Assembly: GCF_014621695.1 (NCBI RefSeq)
Contig: NZ_CP061281.1
Coordinates: 4,464,001 to 4,528,000 of the forward strand
From: Streptomyces xanthii
GTDB lineage: Bacteria; Actinomycetota; Actinomycetes; Streptomycetales; Streptomycetaceae
Direction: 5' to 3'
Length of the DNA stretch: 64,000 bases
In this document: in pieces, positions 33,988 to 43,274 of the stretch
How positions within the stretch are numbered: the stretch's first letter is position 1
Layout of the letters: each line of letters opens with the position of its first letter
Program-made: the position numbers and the translations under genes
The notes under the pieces: generated by a model
The model's input: only the letters and a program-made list of their open reading frames with translations
The model's database searches: none
What the model was told of the DNA's origin: nothing

Positions 33988-35546
33988 GCGGCCTCCACCT
34001 TCTTCTTCGTACGGGCGGTCTTGGTGGGTGCGGACTTCTTCGCGGCGGGCGCGGCGGGGGCGGGGCGCACGACCTCGTACTCGCCGACGTCCACATGGCG
34101 CGTGGCCTGCCGGAACTCGGTCGTGGTGCCGGGCCACACCGTGGTGTTGACGCCGTTCGCGTCCAGGTACCAGCTGTCGCAGCCGCCCGTGTTCCACACG
34201 GTGCGCTTCATGCGGTCCTGCACGCGGTTGTTCCAGCCGGTCACGGCGCTCTCGCGCGGGGTGAGGGCGACGCGGCCGCCGAGGACGTGCAACTGCCGCA
34301 TGTAGTCGGCGAGATAGTTCAGCTGGGACTCGATCATGAGGATCATCGAGGAGTTCCCGAGCCCGGTGTTCGGGCCGATGACCGTCATGAAGTTGGGGAA
34401 GCCGGCGGCGGTCGCGCCGCGCAGCGCCTTCATGCCGTTCTTCCAGGACTGCATGAGGGTGTCGCCGTCGGCGCCGACGATCCGGTCCGCGATCGGCATG
34501 TCGGTGACGTGGAAGCCGGTGCCGAAGACGATCGCGTCGACCTCGGCCTCGCTGCCGTCGGCGGCCACGAGCGTGTTCCCGCGGACCTCCTTCAGGCCGG
34601 AGGCGACGACGTCGACGTTCGGCTGCGCGAGCGCCGGATAGTACGTGTTCGACAGCAGGATCCGCTTGCAGCCGATGCGGTAGTCGGGGGTCAGCTTGGC
34701 GCGCAGCGCCGGGTCCTTGACCGCCCGGTGCATGTTCGCCCTGGCGATCCGCTCGACCAGGCCCAGCTCCTCGGGCCGCTTGGTGAACGCCTGGACCTGG
34801 AGCTCGCGGATGCCCCACAGGATGCCGCGCCGCGCCTGCGTCGTGAACGGCAGCTGCCGGTGCAGCCAGCGCTCGGCCCTGGTGATGTTCCGGTCGGCGC
34901 GCGGCATCACCCACGGGGGTGTGCGCTGGAAGAGGGTGAGCCTGCCGACCTGCTTCTGGACGGCCGGCACGATCTGGATGGCGGAGGCGCCGGTGCCGAT
35001 CACGGCGACGCGCTTGCCGCGCAGGTCGTAGTCGTGGTCCCAGCGGGCCGAGTGGAAGACCTTGCCCTCGAAGGTGTCGAGCCCCGGGATGTCCGGCACC
35101 TTCGGGTCGGACAGCGGTCCGGTGGCGGAGACGACGACGTCGGCGGTGAGGGTGCCACGGGTGGTCTCGACGACCCACCACAGCTTCTCCGCGTCCCAGC
35201 GGGCCTGCTTCACCTCGCTGTCGAAGCGGATGTGCGGCCGGATCCGGAAGACGTCGGCGACGTGCTCCAGGTAGTCGTGGATCTTCTCCTGCCCGGAGAA
35301 GGTGCGCGGCCAGTCCGGGTTCGGGGCGAAGGAGAACGAGTACAGGTGCGAGGGCACGTCGCAGGCGCACCCCGGATAGCTGTTGTCGCGCCAGGTGCCG
35401 CCGACGGCGCTCGCGCGCTCCAGGACGACGAAGTCGGTGATGCCCTCGCGCCGCAGCCGGACCGCCGCTCCGAGGCCGCCGAAACCGGACCCGATCACCG
35501 CCACCCGTACGTGCTCGTGTTCCTGCTCGGCTTCCTGCTCGGCCAT
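33984..35546 (-). CDS. Flavin-containing (Baeyer-Villiger type) monooxygenase
   Basis: 520 residues. FAD site IGSGFGGLGAAVRL, NADPH site IGTGASAIQIV, and between them the Baeyer-Villiger fingerprint F-x-G-x3-H-x3-W-D as FEGKVFHSARWD. Such enzymes insert oxygen next to a ketone to give an ester or lactone. The C-terminus has a Lys/Ala-rich tail. ATG 35546 has GGGAGG seven bases upstream. First gene of the monooxygenase-hydrolase-SDR operon, a self-contained ketone degradation route; the true substrate, perhaps steroid- or terpenoid-like, is a guess. Confidence 0.93.
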   Translation of the reverse strand: MAEQEAEQEHEHVRVAVIGSGFGGLGAAVRLRREGITDFVVLERASAVGGTWRDNSYPGCACDVPSHLYSFSFAPNPDWPRTFSGQEKIHDYLEHVADVFRIRPHIRFDSEVKQARWDAEKLWWVVETTRGTLTADVVVSATGPLSDPKVPDIPGLDTFEGKVFHSARWDHDYDLRGKRVAVIGTGASAIQIVPAVQKQVGRLTLFQRTPPWVMPRADRNITRAERWLHRQLPFTTQARRGILWGIRELQVQAFTKRPEELGLVERIARANMHRAVKDPALRAKLTPDYRIGCKRILLSNTYYPALAQPNVDVVASGLKEVRGNTLVAADGSEAEVDAIVFGTGFHVTDMPIADRIVGADGDTLMQSWKNGMKALRGATAAGFPNFMTVIGPNTGLGNSSMILMIESQLNYLADYMRQLHVLGGRVALTPRESAVTGWNNRVQDRMKRTVWNTGGCDSWYLDANGVNTTVWPGTTTEFRQATRHVDVGEYEVVRPAPAAPAAKKSAPTKTARTKKKVEAA

Positions 35547-35574
35547 CCCGGCGCCTCCCGTGCCGCGCGACTCT

Positions 35575-35590
35575 GCCAGTGAACACTGGC
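35575..35590. promoter_or_regulatory. Perfect palindrome GCCAGTGAACACTGGC
   Basis: A 16-bp perfect dyad just downstream of a TAGTCT -10-like element (minus strand, 35604-35599) and 29 bp before the monooxygenase ATG. It also lies 86 bp before the divergent MerR gene. Likely operator of the monooxygenase operon. Confidence 0.65.
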
Positions 35591-35676
35591 GCAATGGGAG
35601 ACTAGAGCAGCTCCGTACTCATGGGTAGGGGTCGGGGCGAGGAAAGTTACCGCCGGTACGACATAGGGTTCCGGCC

Positions 35677-36381
35677 GTGGGCGACGAAACGACGAGGGGC
35701 GACGGCGAGCGCGTGGACCACCGCGAGTACCGCATGGAGGAACTGGCCGAGGCGGCCGGCATCACGGTCCGCACCGTGCGCTTCTACCGCGAACGCGGCC
35801 TCATCAAGCCGCCCCGCCGCGAGGGCCGTATCGCCTGGTACGACGAGACCCACCTGGCCCGCCTGCGCACCGTGGCCGCCCTCCTGGAGCGCGGCCACAC
35901 CCTCAACGGCATCGCCGAACTCTCCGACGCCTTCGACCGCGGCCGCGACGTCGGTGAGCTCCTCGGCCTGGGCGAGCCCACCGAGGAGACCCCGGTCCGC
36001 CTCTCCGCCGCCGAACTCGCCGACCACTTCGCCGGCCAGGACACCCCGGAGAACCTCCAGGCCGCCCTCGACCTCGGCTACCTCGGCACCGACGGCGAGG
36101 AGATCGTCCACATCTCCCGCCGCCTGCTCGACGTCTCCTCGGCCCTGGTCCGCGAGGGCATCCCCCTGGCCGAGGTGCTGGCCGCGGCCGTCACCGTCCG
36201 CGAGCACGCGAACGCCCTGGCCGACCTCTTCGCCGACCTCGTCCTCGCCCACGGCACGGAGAAGGACGTCGAACGCCTGCGCCCGCTGGCCAAGTCGGTC
36301 GTCGAGGCGGAGCTGTCGCTGGCCATGGACCGCAAGACCGGCGAGGGCAGGCCCGCGGACAGGCCCGCGGACACGCACTAG
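35677..36381 (+). CDS. MerR-family transcriptional regulator
   Basis: 234 residues. MerR DNA-binding region: YRMEELAEAAGITVRTVRFY then RERGLIKPPRREGRIAWYDE, with dimerisation helix through about residue 110. The C-terminal 120 residues are an effector domain with no metal-binding Cys pattern, so it is not a metal sensor. GTG 35677 is preceded by TAGGGT with seven bases between, i.e. probably leaderless. Divergent from the monooxygenase operon, which it may regulate. Its stop shares the CTAG tetranucleotide with the stop of the converging protease. Confidence 0.9.
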   Translation: MGDETTRGDGERVDHREYRMEELAEAAGITVRTVRFYRERGLIKPPRREGRIAWYDETHLARLRTVAALLERGHTLNGIAELSDAFDRGRDVGELLGLGEPTEETPVRLSAAELADHFAGQDTPENLQAALDLGYLGTDGEEIVHISRRLLDVSSALVREGIPLAEVLAAAVTVREHANALADLFADLVLAHGTEKDVERLRPLAKSVVEAELSLAMDRKTGEGRPADRPADTH

Positions 36382-39300
36382 GTCCCGCGCGGCGGCAGCG
36401 GGGGCCGGCGGCGGTCGGGGATGTCGGAGTAGTCGGGCGGGTCGAGGGCGCCCTGTTCCTCCAGGAGGTCCAGGGCCAGGTGGACGGCGTCGTCGAGCTG
36501 GGCGTGGCGGCCCTCGGCCCAGTCCAGGGGGGTGCGCAGGGCCTCGATGTCGGGGTCGACGCCGCGGTTCTCGACGGACCAGCCGTACTCGGGGAACCAG
36601 GCCGCGTTCATCGGCACGGTGATCACCGTGCCGTCGCCCAGCTTGTAGCGGCCGGTCATGCCGACGACGCCGCCCCAGGTGCGCTGGCCGACGACGGGGC
36701 CGAGGCCGAGCAGCTTGAAGGCGGCGGTGATCATGTCGCCGTCGGAGGACGTGGCTTCGTCGGCGAGGGCGACGACCGGGCCGCGCGGGGCGTTCGAGGC
36801 GTAGGAGACGGCCTGGGCGTTGCGGGTGAGGTCCCAGCCGATGATCTTGCGGGTCAGCTTCTCGACGACGAGCTCGCTGATGTGGCCGCCCGCGTTGCCC
36901 CGTACGTCGACGATGAGGGCGGGGCGGGAGACCTCCATGCGCAGGTCGCGGTTGAACTGGGCCCAGCCGGAGCCGCCCATGTCGGGGATGTGCAGGTAGC
37001 CGCACTTGCCGCCGCTCAGCTCCCGTACGACCTCGCGGCGCTTGGCGACCCAGTCCTGGTAGCGCAGGGGGCGTTCGTCGACGAGTGGGACGACGGCGAC
37101 GCGGCGGGCGCGGCCGGCGCCTTCGCCGGGGGCCTCGGCGGGGGTGAAGGTGAGCTCGACGGTGGTGCCGCCGGAGCCGGCGAGCAGCGGGAAGGGGCCC
37201 GCGACCGGGTCGACGGGACGGCCGTCGACGTGGGTGAGGACGGCGCCCTCGCGGATGCCGGTGCCGGCCAGCGGGGAGCGGGCCTTGGAGTCGGAGGAGT
37301 CGCCGGGCAGGATCCGGGTGAGGGTCCAGCGGCCGTCGCGGCACGCGAAGTTGGCGCCGAGCAGGCCCTGGGCGCGCTGGTAGTGCGGCGGACCCTCGTT
37401 GCGCCGGGCCGCGGTGACGTAGGCGTGGGAGGTGCCGAGTTCGCCGAGGACCTCGCGCAGCAGATCGGCGAACTCGTCGGGGGACGCGACGCGTTCGAGC
37501 AGCGGCCGGTACTGGTCGAGGACGCCGGGCCAGTCGATGCCGCACATGTCGGGGGCCCAGAAGTAGGCGCGGATGATGCGGCCCGCCTCGTCGAAGGCGC
37601 CGCGCCACTCGGCGGGCGGGTCGGCCTCGTGCAGGATGCGGCGCAGGTCGATCCAGATGGTGGTGTCGTTGTCGCCGGCCTCGGTGGCGGGCACGGCGCT
37701 CAGCTCGCCCTCGTCGCCGACGACGAGCCGGGTGCCGTCGCCGCTGACCGCGAACCAGTCCATGTGGTCCACGAGTTGGGTCTTCTTGCCCTTGGCCAGG
37801 TTGAAGTGTTCGAGGGTGGGCTGCGAGGAGGTGTCGGCCGGGTTGGCGAAGGTCTCGCCGAGCGCACCGGAGATCGGCCAGCGCAGCCAGACGAGGCCAC
37901 CGCCCGCGACCGGGTGCAGCGCCGAGTACTTCGACGCGGCGACGGGGAACGGCACGACCCGGTTGGCGAGCCCCTCGATCTCCACGGTGGGGGAGCCGTC
38001 GCCGGTGTCCTCGACCGGGTCCAGGCCGCCTGCGGCGGTGCGGCCGTCGGGGGAGAGCGCGAAGGGGGACTCGGTCGCCGAGGACAGCGGTACGAGGTAG
38101 GGGCGGCAGCCGAGCGGGAAGGACAGGTCGCCGGTGTGCACGTCGTAGACCGGGTCGAAGCCGCGCCAGGACAGGAAGGCCAGATAGCGGCCGTCGCGGG
38201 TGAAGACCGGGTTCTCGTCCTCGAAGCGGCCGTTGGTGACGTCGACGATCGTGCGGTCCTTGATCCGGGCCATCTTGATCAGCCGCAGGGAGCGGCCGAT
38301 GCCCGGGTGCGACCAGGTCAGCCAGGCGCCGTCGGGGGAGAACGCGAGGTCGCGGACTGGGCCGTTCGTCGACCGGATCAGTTCGGTGACCTCGCCCCCG
38401 GACTCCTCGGACGCGTCGAGCAGCAGCACCCGTCCGTCGTTCGAGGCGATGGCGAGCAGTTCCCCGTCCGGGTCGGAGACCAGTTCCTGTACGCGGCCCA
38501 GGGCGCCGGAGGCGAGGCGGCGCGGGGCGCGGTCGCCGCTGGCTCGGGGCAGATAGGCGATCTCCACGGCGTCGTCGCCCTCGGCGTCGGTGACGTAGGC
38601 GACCTGGCCGCCGGAGCCGAGCATCTCGGGGAGCCGGACGCGGACGCCCGGGGTGTCGGCGATGGTGCGGGCGGGGCCGTCGCGGTGGGTCAGCCAGTAC
38701 AGGGAGCCGCGCACGACGACGGCGCTGGCCCGGCCGGTCTCGTCGACGGACAGCGCGTCGACGTGGTGGGCGGCCGGGACCTGGTAGCTGCGGCGGCCGG
38801 GGCGCGGGCCGCCGAGCCGCACGGTGAGGCGGCGCGGCCGTGAGTCGGGGGTGAGGGCGTCGAGGATCCACAGTTCGCCCGCGCACTGGTAGACGACGCG
38901 GGTGCCGTCGGTGGAGGCGTGCCGGGCGTAGAACGCGTCGTGGTCGGTGTGGCGGGTGAGGTCCGAGCCATCGGGGAGGCAGGAGTAGACGTTGCCGACG
39001 CCCTCGTGGTCGGAGAGGAACGCGATGCGGTCGCCGACGAACATGGGGGCGTCCAGGTGCCCGTCGAGGTCGGCGAGGATGCGCTGCCCGTGCACCCACA
39101 GGCGGCCCTGGGCGCCGCCCCGGTAGCGCTTCCAGGCGGCGGGTTCGTGGGGCGGGGTGCCGGTGAGCAGGAGGGTGCGGCGCGCGTCCCCCTCGGCGGT
39201 CGGGAAGTCGGCCACCTGGATGTCGGAGACCGGGCCCCAGGGGAGCTTGCCGCCGGGGGAGCCGTCGGTGGGGACGCTGTAGGCGAACGTGAAGTAGGAG

Positions 39301-39656
39301 AACGGTTCGCCGTGCGAGGCGACGGCCAGGATGTCGCCGTCGGGGGTCCAGCCGCGGACCTCCGTGTCGGGGCTGCCCCAGTACGTGAGCCGGCGGGCGG
39401 CTCCGCCGTCGACCGGGGCGAGGTGGATCTCGGGGTCGAGGCTGCGCCAGGTCGTGTACGCGATGTGACGGCCGTCGGGGCTGAAGCGGGGGTGGCCGAG
39501 CTTGGTGCGGTCCGCTGTCAGCCTCCAGGCGCGGGACGCTCCGCTCAAGGGGGCCAGCCATAGGTCGTCCTCGGCGACGAAGCACAGGTGCTCGCCGCTG
39601 AGGTGGGGGAAGCGGAGGTAGCCCGGGGCTGTCGGGGTCGTCTCGTCGTCCGTCAC
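36378..39656 (-). CDS. Tricorn-type protease (S41 family)
   Basis: 1092 residues, full length for the family. The N-terminal 650 residues are two beta-propellers with repeated tricorn/WD40-like strands (FSPDGRHIAYTTWRS, FSPDGAWLTWSHPG, FTRDGRYLAFLSW). A helical C1 domain, a PDZ-like domain and a C-terminal S41 catalytic domain follow. Catalytic His appears in GTSHAYV, nucleophile Ser near residue 970 in DEATSSDGDM, and the final Glu in SVENRGVDPD. Tricorn degrades proteasome-sized peptides. No signal sequence, so cytosolic. GTG 39656 has GGAAAA upstream. Tail-to-tail with MerR. Confidence 0.93.
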   Translation of the reverse strand: MTDDETTPTAPGYLRFPHLSGEHLCFVAEDDLWLAPLSGASRAWRLTADRTKLGHPRFSPDGRHIAYTTWRSLDPEIHLAPVDGGAARRLTYWGSPDTEVRGWTPDGDILAVASHGEPFSYFTFAYSVPTDGSPGGKLPWGPVSDIQVADFPTAEGDARRTLLLTGTPPHEPAAWKRYRGGAQGRLWVHGQRILADLDGHLDAPMFVGDRIAFLSDHEGVGNVYSCLPDGSDLTRHTDHDAFYARHASTDGTRVVYQCAGELWILDALTPDSRPRRLTVRLGGPRPGRRSYQVPAAHHVDALSVDETGRASAVVVRGSLYWLTHRDGPARTIADTPGVRVRLPEMLGSGGQVAYVTDAEGDDAVEIAYLPRASGDRAPRRLASGALGRVQELVSDPDGELLAIASNDGRVLLLDASEESGGEVTELIRSTNGPVRDLAFSPDGAWLTWSHPGIGRSLRLIKMARIKDRTIVDVTNGRFEDENPVFTRDGRYLAFLSWRGFDPVYDVHTGDLSFPLGCRPYLVPLSSATESPFALSPDGRTAAGGLDPVEDTGDGSPTVEIEGLANRVVPFPVAASKYSALHPVAGGGLVWLRWPISGALGETFANPADTSSQPTLEHFNLAKGKKTQLVDHMDWFAVSGDGTRLVVGDEGELSAVPATEAGDNDTTIWIDLRRILHEADPPAEWRGAFDEAGRIIRAYFWAPDMCGIDWPGVLDQYRPLLERVASPDEFADLLREVLGELGTSHAYVTAARRNEGPPHYQRAQGLLGANFACRDGRWTLTRILPGDSSDSKARSPLAGTGIREGAVLTHVDGRPVDPVAGPFPLLAGSGGTTVELTFTPAEAPGEGAGRARRVAVVPLVDERPLRYQDWVAKRREVVRELSGGKCGYLHIPDMGGSGWAQFNRDLRMEVSRPALIVDVRGNAGGHISELVVEKLTRKIIGWDLTRNAQAVSYASNAPRGPVVALADEATSSDGDMITAAFKLLGLGPVVGQRTWGGVVGMTGRYKLGDGTVITVPMNAAWFPEYGWSVENRGVDPDIEALRTPLDWAEGRHAQLDDAVHLALDLLEEQGALDPPDYSDIPDRRRPPLPPRGT

Positions 39657-39728
39657 GTGTTCATGCTTTTCCGTTGTGGGGGGTCCGGCAACCGGGGAGG
39701 GGTGTTCCGTTTCGTGGCCGGGTGCGGG

Positions 39729-39800
39729 TGGGTGGGGGCTTCTCGCGCAGTTCCCCGCGCCCCTGAAATGCAGACCCTTCGGGTCGCATTTCCCCGATCA
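39729..39800. repeat. Dispersed repeat, copy D (half length)
   Basis: Single half: CTTCTCGCGCAGTTCCCCGC, CCCCTGAAATGC, hairpin CGACCCGAAGGGTCTGC-like, ATTTCCCCGATC. Lies between the protease start and the TetR operator. Confidence 0.8.
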
Positions 39801-39819
39801 GGTGTGGCCGGGAACACGT

Positions 39820-39834
39820 ACGAAACGGTTTCGT
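39820..39834. promoter_or_regulatory. TetR operator ACGAAAC-G-GTTTCGT
   Basis: Perfect 15-bp palindrome overlapping the -35 of a promoter whose -10 is TAGATT (39852-39857, 17-bp spacing from TTTCGT). A further TTTCGTT half follows. Position indicates autoregulation of the TetR-MMPL pair. Confidence 0.75.
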
Positions 39835-39892
39835 TTCGTTAAGGGGGCGGGTAGATTCGGGGACGTAAGACGCCGAGTAGATGGGTGGCGGC

Positions 39893-40477
39893 ATGGGTGC
39901 GGAGCAAGCGCGGCGGAGTCGGATCACGCCTGAGCGTGAGGCCGAGCTGTACGGTGCCGTGCTCGATCTGCTCCGCGAGGTCGGTTACGACGCCCTGACG
40001 ATGGACGCCGTGGCGGCCCGCACCCGGTCCAGCAAGGCCACGCTCTACCGCCAGTGGGGCGGCAAGGCCGAGCTGGTCGTGAAGGCCCTGCGCCAGCAGA
40101 AGCCGCACTTCGACGAGATCGACACCGGCACCCTGCGCGGTGACCTGCATGCGACGGCCCGCCGCGAGGACGACTGTCACATGGAGCAGAACAGCGCGCT
40201 GATGCGCGGCCTGATGGTCGCCGTGCACGCCGATCCGGATCTCCTCCAGGCGTTCCGCGAGTGGATCGTCGAGCCGGAGATGTCCGCCCTCGACCGGATG
40301 CTGCGGCGGGCGGTGGAGCGGGGCGAGGTCAGCCCCGACAACCCGGCGCTCGGCTACGTGATCCACATGCTGGTCGGCGCCTTCGCCACCCGGACGCTCA
40401 TCGACGAGCTGCCACCCACCCAGGCCTATCTGGCCTCCTACATCGACGCCGTGGTCCTCCCCGCCCTCGGCGCCTGA
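39893..40477 (+). CDS. TetR-family repressor of the MMPL exporter
   Basis: 194 residues. HTH: AVLDLLREVGYDALTMDAVA then ARTRSSKATLYRQWGGKAEL; helical ligand domain with the C-terminal TetR_C-like segment GYVIHMLVGAFATRTLIDEL. ATG 39893 has GGTGG upstream; ATG 39881 is a second option. Promoter -10 TAGATT and the palindrome at 39820-39834 lie directly upstream. The MMPL gene follows after 114 bp, the typical pairing of a TetR sensor with an RND lipid or drug exporter. Confidence 0.9.
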   Translation: MGAEQARRSRITPEREAELYGAVLDLLREVGYDALTMDAVAARTRSSKATLYRQWGGKAELVVKALRQQKPHFDEIDTGTLRGDLHATARREDDCHMEQNSALMRGLMVAVHADPDLLQAFREWIVEPEMSALDRMLRRAVERGEVSPDNPALGYVIHMLVGAFATRTLIDELPPTQAYLASYIDAVVLPALGA

Positions 40478-40591
40478 CACCCACTCCCCGTAATCCCGCA
40501 GAACCCCGCACCTGACGCGCACCGCTCACGTCGTCGGGCCGATGCCCCCTGCCCAGACTCAGTCCCACGACCTGACCGGGAGTACGCCCCC

Positions 40592-42808
40592 GTGGCCACG
40601 TTCCTCTACAAACTCGGCAAGTTCGCCTTCCGGCGACGCCACTTCGTCGCCCTGATCTGGGTGGCCCTGCTCACGCTCGCCGGCGTGGGCGCCGCCACCG
40701 CACCGACCGCCGCCTCCAGTTCCTTCTCGATCCCGGGGACCGAGGCGCAGAAGGCCTTCGACCTGCTCGACCAGCGCTTCCCCGGCTCCGCCGCCGACGG
40801 GGCCACCGCCCGCGTCGTCTTCAAGGCGCCGGCCGGCGAGAAGCTCACCGACGCCGGCAACAAGGCCGACATCCAGGACACCGTCGCGCAGATCAAGGCG
40901 AGCTCGGACCAGGTGGCCTCGGTCGCCGACCCGTTCGCCGCCAAGACGGTGAGCCGGGACGGCACGATCGCCTACGCCTCGGCCTCGTACAAGGTCTCCG
41001 GCATGGAGCTGACCGACGAGGACCGCGACGCGCTGCAGGAGGTCATCGACGAGGCGCAGAAGACGGGGCTCACCGTCGAGGTCGGCGGTGACGCGCTGCA
41101 GGCCGTCCCGGAGACGGGCGCCACGGAGATCATCGGCATCGCGATCGCCGCGGTCGTCCTCGTGATCACGTTCGGCTCGCTCATCGCCGCCGGACTTCCG
41201 CTGCTCACCGCGCTCATCGGCGTCGGCATCGGCGTCTCCACGATCACGGCCCTGGCCAACGTCCTGGACCTGGGCTCCACCACCTCCACGCTCGCGATGA
41301 TGATCGGCCTCGCGGTCGGCATCGACTACGCCCTGTTCATCGTCTCCCGCTACCGCGCCGAACTGGCCGAGGGCCGCGAGCGCGAGGAGGCGGCCGGACG
41401 GGCCGTCGGCACCGCGGGCTCCGCGGTCGTCTTCGCCGGGCTCACCGTCGTCATCGCGCTGGTCGGCCTCGCCGTCGTCAACATCCCGATGCTCACCAAG
41501 ATGGGCGTGGCCGCCGCCGGCACCGTCGCCATCGCCGTGCTCATCGCGCTCACCCTCATCCCGGCGCTGCTCGGCTACGTCGGCAAGCGGGTGCACGGCC
41601 GCAAGGCCCGTAAGAACCTCGCCGCCGACGGCCCGGCCGAGGAGAAGACGAACATGGGGACCCGCTGGGCCCGCTTCGTGCTGCGCCGTCCGGTCGCCGT
41701 GCTGATCGTCGGCGTCCTCGGGCTCGGTGCCCTGGCCGCCCCGGTCGCCTCGCTGCAGCTGGGCCTGCCCGACGACGGCGTCCAGCCCACCGACACCACC
41801 CAGCGCAAGGCCTACGACCTGCTGTCCGAGGGATTCGGGCCGGGCTTCAACGGGCCGCTGCTCACCGTCGTCGACGCGCAGGGCGCGGACGACCCGAAGG
41901 CCGCCGTCGACCGTGTCGTCTCCTCGATCAAGGGGACGGAGGGCGTCGCCGCGGTCACCCCGGCCACGTTCAACAAGGCCGGTGACACCGCCATCGTCAC
42001 CGTCATCTCGAAGTACCAGCCGTCGTCGACGGAGACCGAGGACGTCGTCCACGCGATCCGCGCGGAGGGCAAGGAGATCACGAAGGACACCGGCGCCGAG
42101 CTGAGCGTCACCGGCTCGACCGCGATGAACATCGACGTGTCGCAGAAGCTCAACGACGCCCTGGTTCCCTACCTGGCGCTGGTCGTCGGCCTGGCCTTCC
42201 TGCTCCTGATGGTCGTCTTCCGCTCGGTCCTGGTCCCGCTCAAGGCGGCGCTCGGCTTCCTGCTCTCGGTGCTCGCCGCGCTCGGCGCCGTCGTGGCCGT
42301 CTTCCAGTGGGGCTGGCTCGGCTCGCTGTTCGGCGTCGAGCAGACGACCCCGATCATGTCGATGATGCCGATCTTCATGGTGGGCGTGGTCTTCGGTCTC
42401 GCGATGGACTACGAGGTCTTCCTCGTGACCCGCATGCGGGAGGCGTACGTCCACGGGGAGCGCCCGGCGCAGGCCGTCGTGACCGGGTTCAAGCACGGGG
42501 CCCGGGTGGTCACGGCCGCGGCGATCATCATGATCGCGGTGTTCGCGGGCTTCATCGGCTCCTCGGAGCAGATGATCAAGATGATCGGCTTCGGGCTCGC
42601 GATCGCCGTCTTCTTCGACGCGTTCATCGTCCGCATGACGATCGTGCCGGCGGTGCTCGCACTGCTCGGCAAGCGTGCCTGGTGGCTGCCGAAGTGGCTG
42701 GACCGGCTGCTGCCGAACGTCGACGTGGAGGGCGAGGCCCTGCGGAAGGCCGACGAAGGCGACGCCGGCAAGGACGGCGACGCGGACCGGGAGCTGGTCA
42801 GCGCCTGA
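40592..42808 (+). CDS. MMPL-family RND transporter
   Basis: 738 residues with 12 helices in two repeats, each with a large extracytoplasmic loop after the first helix. Proton-relay Asp-Tyr pairs are present: GLAVGIDYALFIVSRYR in helix 4 and GLAMDYEVFLVTRMRE in helix 10. Actinobacterial MMPL proteins export lipids, glycolipids or antibiotics. GTG 40592 has GGGAG ten bases upstream. C-terminal 35 residues are acidic and disordered. Regulated probably by the TetR protein just upstream. Confidence 0.94.
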   Translation: MATFLYKLGKFAFRRRHFVALIWVALLTLAGVGAATAPTAASSSFSIPGTEAQKAFDLLDQRFPGSAADGATARVVFKAPAGEKLTDAGNKADIQDTVAQIKASSDQVASVADPFAAKTVSRDGTIAYASASYKVSGMELTDEDRDALQEVIDEAQKTGLTVEVGGDALQAVPETGATEIIGIAIAAVVLVITFGSLIAAGLPLLTALIGVGIGVSTITALANVLDLGSTTSTLAMMIGLAVGIDYALFIVSRYRAELAEGREREEAAGRAVGTAGSAVVFAGLTVVIALVGLAVVNIPMLTKMGVAAAGTVAIAVLIALTLIPALLGYVGKRVHGRKARKNLAADGPAEEKTNMGTRWARFVLRRPVAVLIVGVLGLGALAAPVASLQLGLPDDGVQPTDTTQRKAYDLLSEGFGPGFNGPLLTVVDAQGADDPKAAVDRVVSSIKGTEGVAAVTPATFNKAGDTAIVTVISKYQPSSTETEDVVHAIRAEGKEITKDTGAELSVTGSTAMNIDVSQKLNDALVPYLALVVGLAFLLLMVVFRSVLVPLKAALGFLLSVLAALGAVVAVFQWGWLGSLFGVEQTTPIMSMMPIFMVGVVFGLAMDYEVFLVTRMREAYVHGERPAQAVVTGFKHGARVVTAAAIIMIAVFAGFIGSSEQMIKMIGFGLAIAVFFDAFIVRMTIVPAVLALLGKRAWWLPKWLDRLLPNVDVEGEALRKADEGDAGKDGDADRELVSA

Positions 42809-42827
42809 CGGTCCGGGATGTGGCCGC

Positions 42828-43202
42828 TCAGTGAGCGGCGGGCACCGGGGCGACGGCCGTGTACGTACGACGCAGGAAGCGGATCAGCGCCTTCACGTCG
42901 AACTGCACGACCGTCGCCCCGTGGTGTGCGTGGAACTCCATGACCGCCTGGACCCGGCCGCAGGGCCAGATCCGGACGTCGCCGCCGGTGGCCGGGGCGC
43001 GCAGCCCGCGTTCGAGCAGTTCGCGCGCGAAGGTCCACTCGCCGGCGTCCGGCAGGGTGACGTGGACCAGGCCGCCGGTCCAGCGGAGCACGACGGCGAC
43101 CGAGCGGGCGGCGTCGGGGGAGTCGGTGACGAGGCGGGCGCGGACGTACTGCTCGACGTACTGCTCCATGAACTGCTCCGTGAACTGCGGGGCGGCATCC
43201 AT
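42828..43202 (-). CDS. SsgA-like sporulation/cell-division protein (SALP family)
   Basis: 124 residues. The SALP signature is clear: EWTFARELLERGLRAPATGG, then GDVRIWPCGR, followed by an Ala/His-containing beta segment and IRFLRRTYTAV. SALPs steer septum placement and wall remodelling during sporulation. The central conserved part seen in SsgA/SsgB (an R-Y-D-x3-P-Y-A-V stretch) is reduced here to LRWTGGLVHVTLP. Closest in look to SsgE-like members, but I cannot assign the paralogue. Start ATG 43202 or TTG 43211. Faces away from the ECF operon. Confidence 0.82.
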   Translation of the reverse strand: MDAAPQFTEQFMEQYVEQYVRARLVTDSPDAARSVAVVLRWTGGLVHVTLPDAGEWTFARELLERGLRAPATGGDVRIWPCGRVQAVMEFHAHHGATVVQFDVKALIRFLRRTYTAVAPVPAAH

Positions 43203-43274
43203 GCCATCCAATGTCCCATATGTCCGAGATAAGTGACGAGGTGCGGGCCGCGATCAGCTGAGGGAGAGGCGCTC

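Noticed and set aside
35647..39585. A 1312-codon minus-strand frame overlapping the tricorn gene
   Set aside because: Arg/Pro-rich shadow frame. The tricorn frame on the same strand has all catalytic motifs.
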